64,000 bases of DNA from the NCBI RefSeq assembly GCF_020510565.1, contig NZ_CP075189.1:2216501-2280500 (forward strand), in the 5' to 3' direction. Positions 26,893 through 36,085 of the stretch are shown here, one piece after another. The notes below the pieces were generated by a model. That model saw only the letters and a program-made list of their open reading frames with translations. It did no database searches and was not told the origin of the DNA. Every line of letters begins with the position of its first letter. The stretch's first letter is position 1. Both the position numbers and the translations under genes were made by a program. The DNA comes from Ferribacterium limneticum (GTDB lineage: Bacteria > Pseudomonadota > Gammaproteobacteria > Burkholderiales > Rhodocyclaceae).

Positions 26893-27170
26893 GCCCTGAT
26901 CAAGGATGCCGGAAAGAAGGTGGTCTTGATCCTCGACAATTTGCGGAAACCGGTCAAGGCATGGGCCGCTGAGCGTCAAGACAAGATCGAACTGTAGCTA
27001 CAAATCTGGAGGCGTCTCAATGCCGACCTCAAGCATGCCATCGGGACGAAAGTACTGGTGCGCACCAAGGCGAAGTTGAAACTCGCCGCCACCGGCAAAT
27101 GGTCAATCTCGAACAATCACCTGAGCGGGTCAAAAGCTTCTTCCAAGATAATATGCCGCTTGAAACTTGA
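26893..27170 (+). pseudogene. Degenerate IS630-family transposase, C-terminal remnant
   Basis: Translation in shifting frames gives three blocks of an IS630/DDE_3 transposase C-terminus. These are AGKKVVLILDNLRKPVKAW (with the second catalytic Asp), then after a TAG stop LNADLKHAIGTKVLVRTKAK, and finally SPERVKSFFQDN. The segment with the last catalytic Glu (normally PELNPDEY) is deleted between the first two blocks. Only ~280 bases survive and no inverted repeats were found. It is an inactive relic in the junction between the two convergent EPS operons. Confidence 0.85.
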
Positions 27171-27210
27171 AACTTGAAACTTGAAACTTGAAACTTGAAA
27201 CTTGAAACTT
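27159..27210. repeat. 7-bp tandem repeat (CTTGAAA), about 7.4 copies
   Basis: Seven exact copies of CTTGAAA plus a partial copy directly follow the transposase remnant and end 12 bases before the stop codon of the convergent methyltransferase. On the minus strand it reads as a repeated SFKFQVS-type peptide in a short spurious frame. Such perfect short repeats are prone to slippage and may vary between strains. Confidence 0.95.
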
Positions 27211-27222
27211 CATCTGGTCGGA

Positions 27223-28053
27223 TCAATAAGTTCGTTTTATTGCAACAACGAGCGTATAGGGGGTGAGCATATGCCCCAGCAGTCTTAACGGCGGTAGCGA
27301 ACGCAAGGCATTAATAGCCAATCGGACAAGTACCCCCTTGACGCTGGTGTCGATCATGTCAAATCGATCCAGACAATCGAACCCCTTCGGACGCAGGTAA
27401 CCAATCAGTTCGTAGCTGCTGAACCAGTTGACTGCCGGATACTTCGCATAATTCACCAGTTCTGGGCGGTCACTAACAGCCATTTTCTCGTAATGGCGTT
27501 TGAGAAATGCGGGATACCAGCTGTAAAGGGGAAGGTTGAATTCCTGCTGCTTGGGACAGAGTTTGCTGTTGGTATTAATGTAGATCATCCCTCCCGGGCG
27601 CAGAACCCGAATCGCTTCGGCAACACATCCCTGCCAATCGGCCACATGTTCAAGCAATTCTGGCAGAAGGCAAACGTCGATGCTGCTGTCCGGATATGGT
27701 AAAGCAGTGGCGGTGCCAACGTCGAAACGTACCGGCACGCTATTTTCTTCCGCGCGCCGCCGAGCCAGCAATATGAGTGGCTCGTTGATGTCCAACCCCC
27801 AGTAGTGGTGGCCTCGCTCGACCCAGAATTGGGATTGTGTTCCTGCGCCACACCCTACGTCGAGCACATCCAACACGCGTGCTTGCGATGCATGATCCAT
27901 CATACGTAACATCAGGTCGCGCACGGAGCGGAACCGCTCGTGTGTTTCTGGCGTCAGGCTCTGGTGCTCGTAGTACTTGTAGAAGTCCTCATGCGAACCC
28001 GTATCCCAGGACTTTTTTTCCGGTTCTTCCATCTGACCTTGATTGTTGCTCAT
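27223..28053 (-). CDS. Class I SAM-dependent methyltransferase
   Basis: A 276-residue methyltransferase of the UbiE/type-11 group. Motif I is LDVGCGAGTQSQFW, with YWGLDINEP as the acidic ribose-binding strand and LPELLEHVADW and VLRPGGMIYI as later motifs. I place the start at the ATG at 28053 (MSNNQGQMEE); the longer frame back to 28158 would run into the preceding gene. It probably methylates a sugar or lipid intermediate of the EPS. It is the last gene of the minus-strand operon, ending beside the tandem repeat. Confidence 0.87.
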   Translation of the reverse strand: MSNNQGQMEEPEKKSWDTGSHEDFYKYYEHQSLTPETHERFRSVRDLMLRMMDHASQARVLDVLDVGCGAGTQSQFWVERGHHYWGLDINEPLILLARRRAEENSVPVRFDVGTATALPYPDSSIDVCLLPELLEHVADWQGCVAEAIRVLRPGGMIYINTNSKLCPKQQEFNLPLYSWYPAFLKRHYEKMAVSDRPELVNYAKYPAVNWFSSYELIGYLRPKGFDCLDRFDMIDTSVKGVLVRLAINALRSLPPLRLLGHMLTPYTLVVAIKRTY

Positions 28054-28079
28054 TCCTTGAACGACTCCCCGGATATCCT

Positions 28080-29042
28080 TTAAATGACTGCGGCAGGCCG
28101 CCTCAGCCATGCATTTTTGACCAGTCGTGCAGACCACATGAGCATTCCTTTGTCCCAAGGGGTAAACCTTGGTAACTGGTATATATCACTATCCCTTCGT
28201 GCAATACCAGCGGCGGTGGTAACAGCAACTTCGAAACCTAGCTCTTTAACTATCCTGACGTGCTCGTCCGCATAGTCTCGATTTGGAAAGCCATTCGGAT
28301 AAGCAAACGCACGAATCGGCTTTTCGATAATAGCCTCCAGACGACATTTACCTCGCTGGATTTCTGCATACGATTGTTCCGCTCCAAGCGTTGTCAATAT
28401 CGTATGTGCATCTGTATGACCACCGACTTCGATACCTCGTCCCGGCAGCATTTTTACCTGCTCTGTTGTGAGCATGGTATCAATGGGCATTTCTTCGCTA
28501 CCGGCAAGCTTCCTGATTTGCGCAGTCAGTGTCTCTCTTTCCTGTAACGGGACATATCTCAATTTCGCCAGCAAAGCGGCGATAGCATCCCGTCGGCTTG
28601 CATCGGAATCCAGAACAAAATCCCCCAATCCGATATCTCTCAAATCGAGGGATTTTTCTTTCGTATTTGCAATCAGGTCGATCACCGTGTCATTGAACAT
28701 TTTCCCGCCATCGAGATAGGCAGTCGCAATAAAGACGGTTGCAGACAGACGATACTTTTCCAAAATTGGCAGGGCAACTGTGAAGTTGTCGGCATATCCG
28801 TCATCAAAGGTGATGCAGCATGCGCGTCTTGGCAACTTTCCCTGCTTGAGAAGGGTTGTCGCTTCCAAGAGGGGTATTACCTCGCAGTTCTTTGAAAGAT
28901 GGTGCATTTGTGTGTCGAAAACAGCAGCATCCACTTCGCCCGGTCTAAGTGGGTCGGGTATAGCCAATACCCGGTGATAGATGAGTATGCTGAGCATCTG
29001 CCCTTGTGTAGGCCATGCAAAAAATGGAAGCCCTGCGATCAA
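28080..29042 (-). CDS. Polysaccharide deacetylase (NodB-type)
   Basis: A 320-residue carbohydrate esterase family 4 protein. The metal/catalytic motif 1 is CITFDDGYADN and motif 2 is GGHTDAHTI (H-x3-H). A C-terminal AVTTAAGIARRDSDIYQLPR stretch is typical of EPS-locus members. By family it removes N-acetyl groups from an amino-sugar polymer. A second, XrtA-specific deacetylase is encoded at 41004-41876. Its start overlaps the stop of the preceding ligase gene by 4 bases. Confidence 0.9.
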   Translation of the reverse strand: MIAGLPFFAWPTQGQMLSILIYHRVLAIPDPLRPGEVDAAVFDTQMHHLSKNCEVIPLLEATTLLKQGKLPRRACCITFDDGYADNFTVALPILEKYRLSATVFIATAYLDGGKMFNDTVIDLIANTKEKSLDLRDIGLGDFVLDSDASRRDAIAALLAKLRYVPLQERETLTAQIRKLAGSEEMPIDTMLTTEQVKMLPGRGIEVGGHTDAHTILTTLGAEQSYAEIQRGKCRLEAIIEKPIRAFAYPNGFPNRDYADEHVRIVKELGFEVAVTTAAGIARRDSDIYQLPRFTPWDKGMLMWSARLVKNAWLRRPAAVI

Positions 29043-30313
29043 TTTGTCACCGTTTTTTTCATGTCCGGTTCTTTATTGAGAGCGCTCTTGACCATGCCAC
29101 GAAGGACAATGAGCACGATCACAATGTAATAAGGCAGATCGAAATAAGTCAGGCTCAGGAATGCACCGCCGACCGCATATCCGATTAGACTCACTTGGCA
29201 CATTGCAGCCAAGTCGTAAGCCCAGAGCAACTCACCCCCCCCTTTTGCGTTGCGAACAACCCAGGCACCGTTCGACCAAGAGAGGATAAATATCAACAGA
29301 AAAAGCGCAAGTCCACCGAAGCCGTGCTCACCAAGAATCTGGAAATATATACTGTGCGCAACTTTCAAGTTAGACGGATCAGGCGCATAGCGCGCAAACA
29401 CATCCAGAGCGTAAACCGCGAATCCGCCACCGATTGGGAAACGGTCGACAGCTAGGTTCCAAGCCATCCACCATGCATTGATGCGTCCCATGGCCGACTG
29501 ATCCTGCTCATACTCTTTCATCGTCTGCATTCGCGCAAACCACGATTCGGGCATGAACATCAATACCATCGGAATGGCTATCAAAACCAGCACCGCAATC
29601 AATCCTTTGTTCCGGCTTTTGATGAAAAGAAACGAACCCATTGCCGTCAAGGCGAGGAAAGCTCCGCGCGATTGCGAACCAAAAGCGGAAACTACGCATA
29701 GGATGATTGCCGCGAGACAGCCAAGCCGCACCCACTTGTTAGTACTATGCAATTGCAAATAGCGGAATAACGGCACTGTCATTACGATCGCCAATGCCAA
29801 TGTGTTGTTATCCGCGATGAAAGTCCCGTCTGGCCCCCATACACGATGGGCCCCTGCGGTCAAGATCGTGAAAATACCGCCTTTTACTCCATAAAAACCT
29901 ACAGACAGTGCCAGGATCCAAATCACCTGATGGACTTGCTCGCGACTGCCAACAAGCAACAATGCGACCAGGCACATGAAAAGTACCTTGATCGGCTTGA
30001 GCCACATTTCAAATTCTAGCTCAGTGTGAAACGAGAATAGTGGAGAAACCCCTAGCCAGAGCACGAAGAAAATCAATAGGATCGCAACCCGGTCTTTGGG
30101 AAAACTGTATAGCTTCTTTGCGTGAAACAGGATGCTTGCCAGTGTGGACAAGGCTACAACCTGCGCGAATGGCATGAAAAAGGCGAATCCATAAGTCAAC
30201 TTGTGTGGATTCATGATTCCTAGCCAAATCCACATCAACAATCCGATGAATGGATTGCGTAAGATGAAAGGAATGGAGCCAAAAACAATCCCAGCAAGGA
30301 TAAGGTCACGCAT
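29039..30313 (-). CDS. Putative O-glycosylation ligase / Wzy-like polymerase, exosortase A-associated
   Basis: A 424-residue polytopic membrane protein with about ten hydrophobic helices. It opens with a helix followed by NPFIGLLMWIWLGIMNPHKL, the characteristic start of the exosortase-A O-ligase family. A central FGSQSRGAFLALTAMG and a long periplasmic loop (WFARMQTMKEYEQDQSAMGR) correspond to the Wzy_C/WaaL region. It may polymerise the repeat unit or transfer glycan to PEP-CTERM proteins; no other Wzy candidate is evident in the window. Confidence 0.88.
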   Translation of the reverse strand: MRDLILAGIVFGSIPFILRNPFIGLLMWIWLGIMNPHKLTYGFAFFMPFAQVVALSTLASILFHAKKLYSFPKDRVAILLIFFVLWLGVSPLFSFHTELEFEMWLKPIKVLFMCLVALLLVGSREQVHQVIWILALSVGFYGVKGGIFTILTAGAHRVWGPDGTFIADNNTLALAIVMTVPLFRYLQLHSTNKWVRLGCLAAIILCVVSAFGSQSRGAFLALTAMGSFLFIKSRNKGLIAVLVLIAIPMVLMFMPESWFARMQTMKEYEQDQSAMGRINAWWMAWNLAVDRFPIGGGFAVYALDVFARYAPDPSNLKVAHSIYFQILGEHGFGGLALFLLIFILSWSNGAWVVRNAKGGGELLWAYDLAAMCQVSLIGYAVGGAFLSLTYFDLPYYIVIVLIVLRGMVKSALNKEPDMKKTVTN

Positions 30314-30367
30314 TGGGGTACCGATTCGTCATGGTGCGAAAGATGTTTGTTCGCTGAGAGTCATTCA

Positions 30368-31723
30368 TTAACTACCGACGACCAAGCTTTGCACATAGCG
30401 ATACTTTCCGGACTTCTCCCGGGGAATTTCGCCAACGCGCAATACCTCGACTTCAACGTTCTGTCCCAAGCGCGCTTTTATACCGCTTGATATCTTTTTT
30501 TCGACGTCAGGCGCACAGTTCTCCCCCTGCACGATCTGGACAACAACCCGGTGCAGCGTTTCCTGCACTACCTTGAAAGAGTCAATGCCCGGGATGTCTC
30601 GGATCGGATAGACCACGGCGAGGCCATGCATGATGGTGCCGTCTGCGGCAACAACAAAATCGGTCGTGCGCCCCTGTATTTCCTCCAGCATCGGCAGGCC
30701 GCGTCCGCAGGCGCAGGATCGGGGCGACAGCACAGCGACGTCACCGGTGCGGTAGCGGATGAAGGGAAATTCGCCGGTCGCCAGGTGGGTGACGACGACT
30801 TCGCCGGCCTGGCCCTTGGGCACCGGCCGGCCGGCCCTGTCGACGATTTCGACGATGATGTCTTCGGCTGTCAGGTGCATGCCGCCCTGCGGGCACTGGT
30901 GGGCGATGAAGCCGGCATCGCGGCCGCCGTAGCCGTTAGCCACCGGGCAGCCGAAAATGCGGGCGATGTCGTCGCGCTGGTGCTCGTAGAGACGTTCGGA
31001 GGTGACGAACGCGACCTTGATGCCTAGATTATTCATTTTCTTGCCGCGTTTTTCGGCATGGCATGCAATCAAGGAGAGCGATGACGGATAGCCGAACAGC
31101 ATGGCCGGCCGTGTGCTACGTATGGTGTCGACGAAACTGTCGAGATTGGCTTCGTTCATTTCGAAGGCCGGTAGCAGGCGGGTGCGCAGCAGGCGGTCGC
31201 GGATCTGTCGGACGCGGTCTTGTGAAGTCAGCTCAATGGGGCTGCCCCAGACGACGATTTCTGGATCGCCGATATCGACGTTCCACCAGCGCGTTGCACG
31301 CCATTTGGCGGCGACGTCGTGGCTGACGCGTTCGTTGCCGATGAAGAAAATCAGGGGCTCGCCGGATGAGCCGCCGGTGTTAAAGCGCGCCAATCTTTCG
31401 GCATTGTCTGCTTTAAGCTGCTCCTGGTTTTGCCGGATGATGGTTTTGGTCAGGAAGGGCAGCTGCTGAAGGTTATCCAGAGAGGAAATTTGGCTCGCGT
31501 TGAAATTCAGGCTGGTAAACAGCTGGCGGTAGTAGGGAACATGAGCTTGAGCCCGCGTTAGCAGTAGACGCAGGCGCTCGAGTTGCAGGGCGGCAATGCG
31601 CTCCGAAGACCACCATTGGGATTCTTCCATGTGCTTGCGGACCGCTACGGTAGTGTGATGCTTGAGGTGCTCGTGGAGCGGGAAGATCAGGGAGGATACC
31701 AGTTTGGTATAAAGATCACCCAT
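30368..31723 (-). CDS. PaaK-like AMP-forming ligase (phenylacetate-CoA ligase family)
   Basis: A 451-residue adenylating enzyme of the PaaK/CapK type found in polysaccharide loci. Seen: the phosphate-binding RFNTGGSSGEPLIFF, NGYGGRDAGFIAHQC, FIRYRTGDVAVLS and a C-terminal REKSGKYRYVQS. It probably activates a carboxylate for attachment to the glycan or to a lipid. I use the ATG at 31723 (MGDLYTKL), which overlaps the upstream stop by 8 bases; the frame extends 14 codons further but deep into the previous gene. Confidence 0.87.
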   Translation of the reverse strand: MGDLYTKLVSSLIFPLHEHLKHHTTVAVRKHMEESQWWSSERIAALQLERLRLLLTRAQAHVPYYRQLFTSLNFNASQISSLDNLQQLPFLTKTIIRQNQEQLKADNAERLARFNTGGSSGEPLIFFIGNERVSHDVAAKWRATRWWNVDIGDPEIVVWGSPIELTSQDRVRQIRDRLLRTRLLPAFEMNEANLDSFVDTIRSTRPAMLFGYPSSLSLIACHAEKRGKKMNNLGIKVAFVTSERLYEHQRDDIARIFGCPVANGYGGRDAGFIAHQCPQGGMHLTAEDIIVEIVDRAGRPVPKGQAGEVVVTHLATGEFPFIRYRTGDVAVLSPRSCACGRGLPMLEEIQGRTTDFVVAADGTIMHGLAVVYPIRDIPGIDSFKVVQETLHRVVVQIVQGENCAPDVEKKISSGIKARLGQNVEVEVLRVGEIPREKSGKYRYVQSLVVGS

Positions 31724-32942
31724 TTTGCCCCCTTGCTTTATTGGTGATACGCAGGAAATGAGCATTTAGCCGGTTAACACGCTCATCCCAAGCATTTTCT
31801 TCTGCGTAGTGACGAATTTTTTTGTTATCCCAGCGACGATTCAGCGAGGATGCAATGGCTTGGCAGAGTGCCTCGCTATCGCCAAATGGTACAACGATAC
31901 CAAGCTTGTCATCACACACGACTTCCTTGTTGCCACCAACATCTGTGGTTACCACTGGCAGGCCGCAGGCCATGGCCTCCAGGAATACATTGGCCCAACC
32001 TTCATTGCTGGTGGCTAGAACGAAAACGTCAGCCGCCGACAGGATGGCAGACAATTCATGCGGTTGCCGTGGGCCAAGAATTCGGACGCAGTCTTCCAGC
32101 TTGAGGGCCTTCACTTGTTGCTCGAGTTGCTGGCGGTTGTTGCCTTCCGTACTGGCGCCGCCGACGACCAAGAAGATCAGGTCAGGGTGCGTTTGTCGGA
32201 TGAACGGTAGTACCTCGATAACGCGGTGGAAGCCCTTGCGTGGCACTAACCCGCCAACGGAGATCAGGACTTTTGCCTGGGCGGGGATGTCGAGGGCCTG
32301 GCGGCATGTGGCTTTGTCTTGTGGGGCGAAGCGGGTGGTGTCCACTCCGTTGCCGACAACTTCAATTTTCTCCGGCTTGGTACCGTGAGCGATCATCAAC
32401 TGGCGCAGCGATTCGGATACTGAGAATACTTGGTCCGCCCGGTTGATGGCTTGCAGGAGGGGGCCGGAGAAGCGCGGGTCCGAGACGTGCCGCGTTTCCG
32501 TACCGCGTAGGGTAATAGTGAACGGCACGCTGAGCCAGCGGCTCAAGAGGCTTGCAGCGTAACCATCAGGGTAGGCAAAGTGGGCATCGATGATATCAAG
32601 TTGGCCGCTAGCCTTGAGCCGGCGCAAGCGCGGCAGGGCGCACAGGGCCATCATCGGGCCGTCGAGTTTCTTGAATACGCCGGGCACGGAGAAGAAGCGG
32701 GGAAACCAGACGTCGATACCCGACTGGTTTTCATGCCGAGGTGCGCCGGGGCGAAAGTGCGGCTTGAAGCGGCGAATCAGGTTCTGCAGCGGAAACCACG
32801 GCGTTGGCGCGACTATGGTCAACGGTAATTTTCGGCCAATGCGGAACATGCGTTCTCGAATGAACAGGCCGGCTCCCGGTTGCACGCTGCTGGGAAACAG
32901 GCTGGACAGGACCACGATGTTCGGCGGCTTGGTTTGGCCCAT
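31716..32942 (-). CDS. Glycosyltransferase family 4
   Basis: A 408-residue GT-B transferase. The N-terminus VVLSSLFPSSVQPGAGLFIRER is typical of GT4 EPS enzymes. Then come AHFAYPDGYAASLL, VGNGVDTTRF, SVGGLVPRKGFHRVIEVL and the E-x7-E site in SNEGWANVFLEAMACG. It lies between two XrtA-associated genes with 0-8 base junctions. The donor is unknown. Confidence 0.92.
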   Translation of the reverse strand: MGQTKPPNIVVLSSLFPSSVQPGAGLFIRERMFRIGRKLPLTIVAPTPWFPLQNLIRRFKPHFRPGAPRHENQSGIDVWFPRFFSVPGVFKKLDGPMMALCALPRLRRLKASGQLDIIDAHFAYPDGYAASLLSRWLSVPFTITLRGTETRHVSDPRFSGPLLQAINRADQVFSVSESLRQLMIAHGTKPEKIEVVGNGVDTTRFAPQDKATCRQALDIPAQAKVLISVGGLVPRKGFHRVIEVLPFIRQTHPDLIFLVVGGASTEGNNRQQLEQQVKALKLEDCVRILGPRQPHELSAILSAADVFVLATSNEGWANVFLEAMACGLPVVTTDVGGNKEVVCDDKLGIVVPFGDSEALCQAIASSLNRRWDNKKIRHYAEENAWDERVNRLNAHFLRITNKARGQNG

Positions 32943-34157
32943 TCAGGTTTTTGGGCGGATAAGGCGCTGGTAGGGGGCGACATAGTTGGCGACGCTATTT
33001 CGCCAGTTCCGCTTTGATTCAACAAAGTGACGGCCATGGGCTTTGAGCTCGGGCCAGCGCTGCTGGTCGTTGAGCAGCGTTAACAAGGCTTCGGTCAGTG
33101 CAGCGCAGTCGCCCGCCTTGTACAGGATGCCGGTTTTGTTGTGATCGATCAGTTCCTTGTGGCCGCCAACATCGGAGGCGACGAAGAGTTGCCCTTGCGC
33201 CATGGCTTCCAGTGGCTTTAGCGGGGTGACCAGTTCGGTCAGGCGCATGCGGTGGCGTGGGTAGGCGAGGACATTGATCAGGTTGTAGTAGCGATTGACG
33301 TCCTCGTGCGGGACGCGACCGGTGAAGATGACGTGGTTGCTGACGCCAAGTCGTTCTGTTTGCTGGCGTAGGTTGGCTTCCTGGGGGCCGCCGCCAACAA
33401 GCAGGACGCAAACGTCGGGACGCTGGCGGATGAGCTCGGGCAGGGCATCGAGCAGCAGGTCGAGACCTTCGTAGGCGTAGAAGGAGCCGATAAAGCCAAC
33501 TACGGTTTTGCCGGTCAGGCCCCATTGCGCTTGTAGCTGTGGGTCGGGTGGGCTGGCGAGTTGGAAGGATTCGACGTTGACCGCATTGGGAATGACGGTG
33601 ACCTTTTCTGCGGGGATGCCGCGGGTGACGATGTCGGCGCGCAGGCCTTCACAGATGGTGAAAACGTGATCAACCAGCCGGATGGCGCGGGTTTCCAGGC
33701 GTCGCGTGGCGCTGTAGCGCAGGCTACCTTCGCTGGTGCTGCCATGGTCGACGGCAGCATCTTCCCAGAAGGCGCGGATTTCGTAGACGACCGGGATCCC
33801 GAGGCGGCGGGCGACCTTGATGGCCGGCAGCGCGTTGAGCACCGGCGAATGGGCATGGATGATGTCCGGCTTGATGTCGCGGGCAACTTCTTCCAGGCGG
33901 GCCTCGAGGTGCTTCATCAGGGACAGTTCGCGGCCGACCGGCAGCCCGGCCAGGGGGCCGGTGGCTGGTTGCGTACGGTAGAAACGCAGGCCGTCGATAT
34001 CTTCGATGGGGGCGCTAGTCTGGCCTTGCTTGGGCGAGGTCAGGTGGAAGGTTTCCCAGCCTAGGGCGCGTTGTTCACGGAGCAGCGCTACGGTGCGGAA
34101 AGTGTAGCCGCTGTGCAGAGGGATGGAGTGATCGAGGACGTGGAGGACGCGAATCAT
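32943..34157 (-). CDS. XrtA/PEP-CTERM system-associated glycosyltransferase (Daro_2409-type family)
   Basis: A 404-residue GT4-like transferase that I recognise by its N-terminus VLHVLDHSIPLHSGYTFRT, a signature of a family restricted to exosortase A loci. The interdomain site is GFIGSFYAYEGLDLLLDALP. The C-terminal domain has LTELVTPLKPLEAMAQG, where the acidic retaining-site residues are placed differently from standard E-x7-E enzymes. It overlaps the amidotransferase gene by 4 bases. It likely adds a core residue of the conserved XrtA glycan. Confidence 0.92.
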   Translation of the reverse strand: MIRVLHVLDHSIPLHSGYTFRTVALLREQRALGWETFHLTSPKQGQTSAPIEDIDGLRFYRTQPATGPLAGLPVGRELSLMKHLEARLEEVARDIKPDIIHAHSPVLNALPAIKVARRLGIPVVYEIRAFWEDAAVDHGSTSEGSLRYSATRRLETRAIRLVDHVFTICEGLRADIVTRGIPAEKVTVIPNAVNVESFQLASPPDPQLQAQWGLTGKTVVGFIGSFYAYEGLDLLLDALPELIRQRPDVCVLLVGGGPQEANLRQQTERLGVSNHVIFTGRVPHEDVNRYYNLINVLAYPRHRMRLTELVTPLKPLEAMAQGQLFVASDVGGHKELIDHNKTGILYKAGDCAALTEALLTLLNDQQRWPELKAHGRHFVESKRNWRNSVANYVAPYQRLIRPKT

Positions 34158-36058
34158 GCTTGGCCTTGTTCCATGACGTTGCGCAGGAAGGCTTCAAACA
34201 TCAGCAGGGTCCAGATCGAGGCGCTGTAGTCGCGGCTGCCGTTGTTGTGGGCGTCGACCAGGTGTTTCAGGTAGTCGCGATTGAACCAGCCGGTGTCGGA
34301 CAGGCGCGGGCCGAGCAGCGCATCCTGGACCCGCTGTTTGAGCGGGCCACGGAACCAGCGGGCAAGCGGCACCGAGAAGCCCATTTTCGGACGATAGAGG
34401 ACGTCGTTGGGGAGTAAGGGCTCCATCGACTTTTTGAGCAGGTATTTGGTTTCCTGGCCGCGAATTTTCTGGGAGGAATTCAGCGTGGCCAGCCATTCGA
34501 TCAGTTCGTGGTCCATCAGAGGTTCGCGGACTTCGAGCGAATGGGCCATGCTGGCCCGGTCGACCTTGGTGTTAATGTCGCCGACGAGGTAGGTTTTGAG
34601 GTCGAGATACTGGATCTGGGCTAGAGGGTCGTCGGTGTTGGTTTTGGCTGCATGCTGCTTGAATACTTCGATGGCGTTGTAGCCGCTGAGTTCTGATTTG
34701 AATTTCTGGCTGAACAGCTGGTTGCGCATCGGGGCGCGCAGAATCGAAACGGAGTGGAAGTAAGCTTCCACCGAACTGCGGGCGATTCCTTCGAAGGTGG
34801 TTTTTGCGCGGAAGACGCGTGGCGCCCAGTCGGCTTTCGGGTAGAGCCTGCCCAGAGCGCCGAAGAGCGGGCGGCGCAGGCTCAGCGGCAGGGCCGAGCG
34901 CATCTTTTCTTCCATCAGGTGTAGTTTGTAGCGGCGGTAGCCGCCGAAGCTTTCATCGCCGCCATCGCCGGAAAGAGCGACGGTGACGTGCTTGCGGGCC
35001 AGTTGGCAGACGCGGTAGGTGGGGATGGCGGAACTGTCGGCGTAGGGCTCGTCGTAGAGTTTGGCCAGGGTGTCGATGAGGTCGAAGTCGTCGCTTTCAA
35101 CGATGTCGAGGTGGTGGTTGGTGTGGTAGCGGTCGGCCACCATTTTGGCGAATTCCGATTCATTGAAGGCGGGGTCGGAAAAGCCGATGGAACAGGTGTT
35201 GACCGGGTTTGGTGAGAGGCCGGCCATGATGGCGACGACGGCGCTTGAGTCGACGCCGCCGGAGAGGAAGGCGCCGAGTGGCACTTCGGAGATCATGCGC
35301 AGTTTGATCGACTCTTCGAGTCGGTGGGTCAGCTCGGCGCGGGCGTCGGCATCGCTGATCGGGTTATCGAGCGTGAAGCGGACGTCCCAGTATTCGCGGG
35401 GTTCGCTGACAGGCTGGCCGCGACGCAGGAGCAGGGTGCAGGCGGGCGGGAGCTTTTGGGCTTGCTTGAAGATGGTGCGCGGTTCGGCGACGTACCCGAG
35501 GGCAAAGTATTCCTCGACGGCGCAGGGGTCGATGTCGCGTTTGAGGCCACCGTGGGCGAGGATGGATTTGAGTTCGGAACCGAAGAGGAAGGTGCCATCG
35601 TCGAGCAGGGCGTAGTAGAGAGGCTTGACGCCAAGACGGTCGCGAGCCAGAAAGAGTGTTTCGCGATTGCGGTCCCAGAGGGCGAAGGCGAACATGCCGC
35701 GAAAGCGGTCGACACAGCTTTCGCCCCAGGCTTCCCAGGCGTGCACGATGACTTCGGTGTCGCTGCGGGTGTGAAAAATATGGCCGAGCGCTTGCAACTC
35801 CGGGATCAGCGCCTGATAGTTGTAGATTTCACCGTTGAAGACGACGCAGACGCTCTGGTCTTCGTTGTAGAGCGGTTGCTGGCCCGTAGACAAGTCGATG
35901 ATCGACAGGCGACGGTGGCCGAGCCCGACGCCGGGTTCGACATGCAGGCCGCCTTCATCAGGGCCGCGATGGAACTGCGCTTCGTTCATGCGATTCAATA
36001 GCGCACGATCGATGTCGCTTTTGCCTCGGGTGTCAAAGATGCCTGTGATGCCGCACAT
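34154..36058 (-). CDS. XrtA/PEP-CTERM system amidotransferase (asparagine synthetase family)
   Basis: A 634-residue full-length class II amidotransferase. The N-terminal glutaminase domain has the Cys2 nucleophile (MCGITGIFD) and FNGEIYNYQ. The synthetase domain has the PP-loop SGGVDSS near 266-272, SGDGGDESFGGYRRY and KMGFSVPLARWFRG. It should use glutamine nitrogen to amidate a carboxylate, possibly a uronic acid of the polymer. Unlike the 9712-11373 paralogue its glutaminase half looks intact. It lies in the core minus-strand operon. Confidence 0.94.
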   Translation of the reverse strand: MCGITGIFDTRGKSDIDRALLNRMNEAQFHRGPDEGGLHVEPGVGLGHRRLSIIDLSTGQQPLYNEDQSVCVVFNGEIYNYQALIPELQALGHIFHTRSDTEVIVHAWEAWGESCVDRFRGMFAFALWDRNRETLFLARDRLGVKPLYYALLDDGTFLFGSELKSILAHGGLKRDIDPCAVEEYFALGYVAEPRTIFKQAQKLPPACTLLLRRGQPVSEPREYWDVRFTLDNPISDADARAELTHRLEESIKLRMISEVPLGAFLSGGVDSSAVVAIMAGLSPNPVNTCSIGFSDPAFNESEFAKMVADRYHTNHHLDIVESDDFDLIDTLAKLYDEPYADSSAIPTYRVCQLARKHVTVALSGDGGDESFGGYRRYKLHLMEEKMRSALPLSLRRPLFGALGRLYPKADWAPRVFRAKTTFEGIARSSVEAYFHSVSILRAPMRNQLFSQKFKSELSGYNAIEVFKQHAAKTNTDDPLAQIQYLDLKTYLVGDINTKVDRASMAHSLEVREPLMDHELIEWLATLNSSQKIRGQETKYLLKKSMEPLLPNDVLYRPKMGFSVPLARWFRGPLKQRVQDALLGPRLSDTGWFNRDYLKHLVDAHNNGSRDYSASIWTLLMFEAFLRNVMEQGQA

Positions 36059-36085
36059 GGGGTTCTCGTGATTTGATTTTTGGGG

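Noticed and set aside
27159..27210. Repeat array as CRISPR
   Set aside because: The unit is only 7 bases with no spacers, so it is a simple tandem repeat.
27029..27226. Minus-strand 65-codon frame with SFKFQVS repeats
   Set aside because: It is a by-product of the 7-bp repeat and antisense of the IS630 relic.
28054..28158. Longer N-terminus for the class I methyltransferase
   Set aside because: It would overlap the deacetylase 3' end and the extra sequence does not fit the family start.
33561..34064. 167-residue plus-strand open frame
   Set aside because: Antisense shadow of the XrtA-associated glycosyltransferase in GC-rich DNA.
35324..36001. 225-residue open frame on the plus strand
   Set aside because: It is antisense to the amidotransferase gene, whose protein is clearly conserved; the product is a Val/Glu/Gly-rich shadow of a high-GC reading frame.
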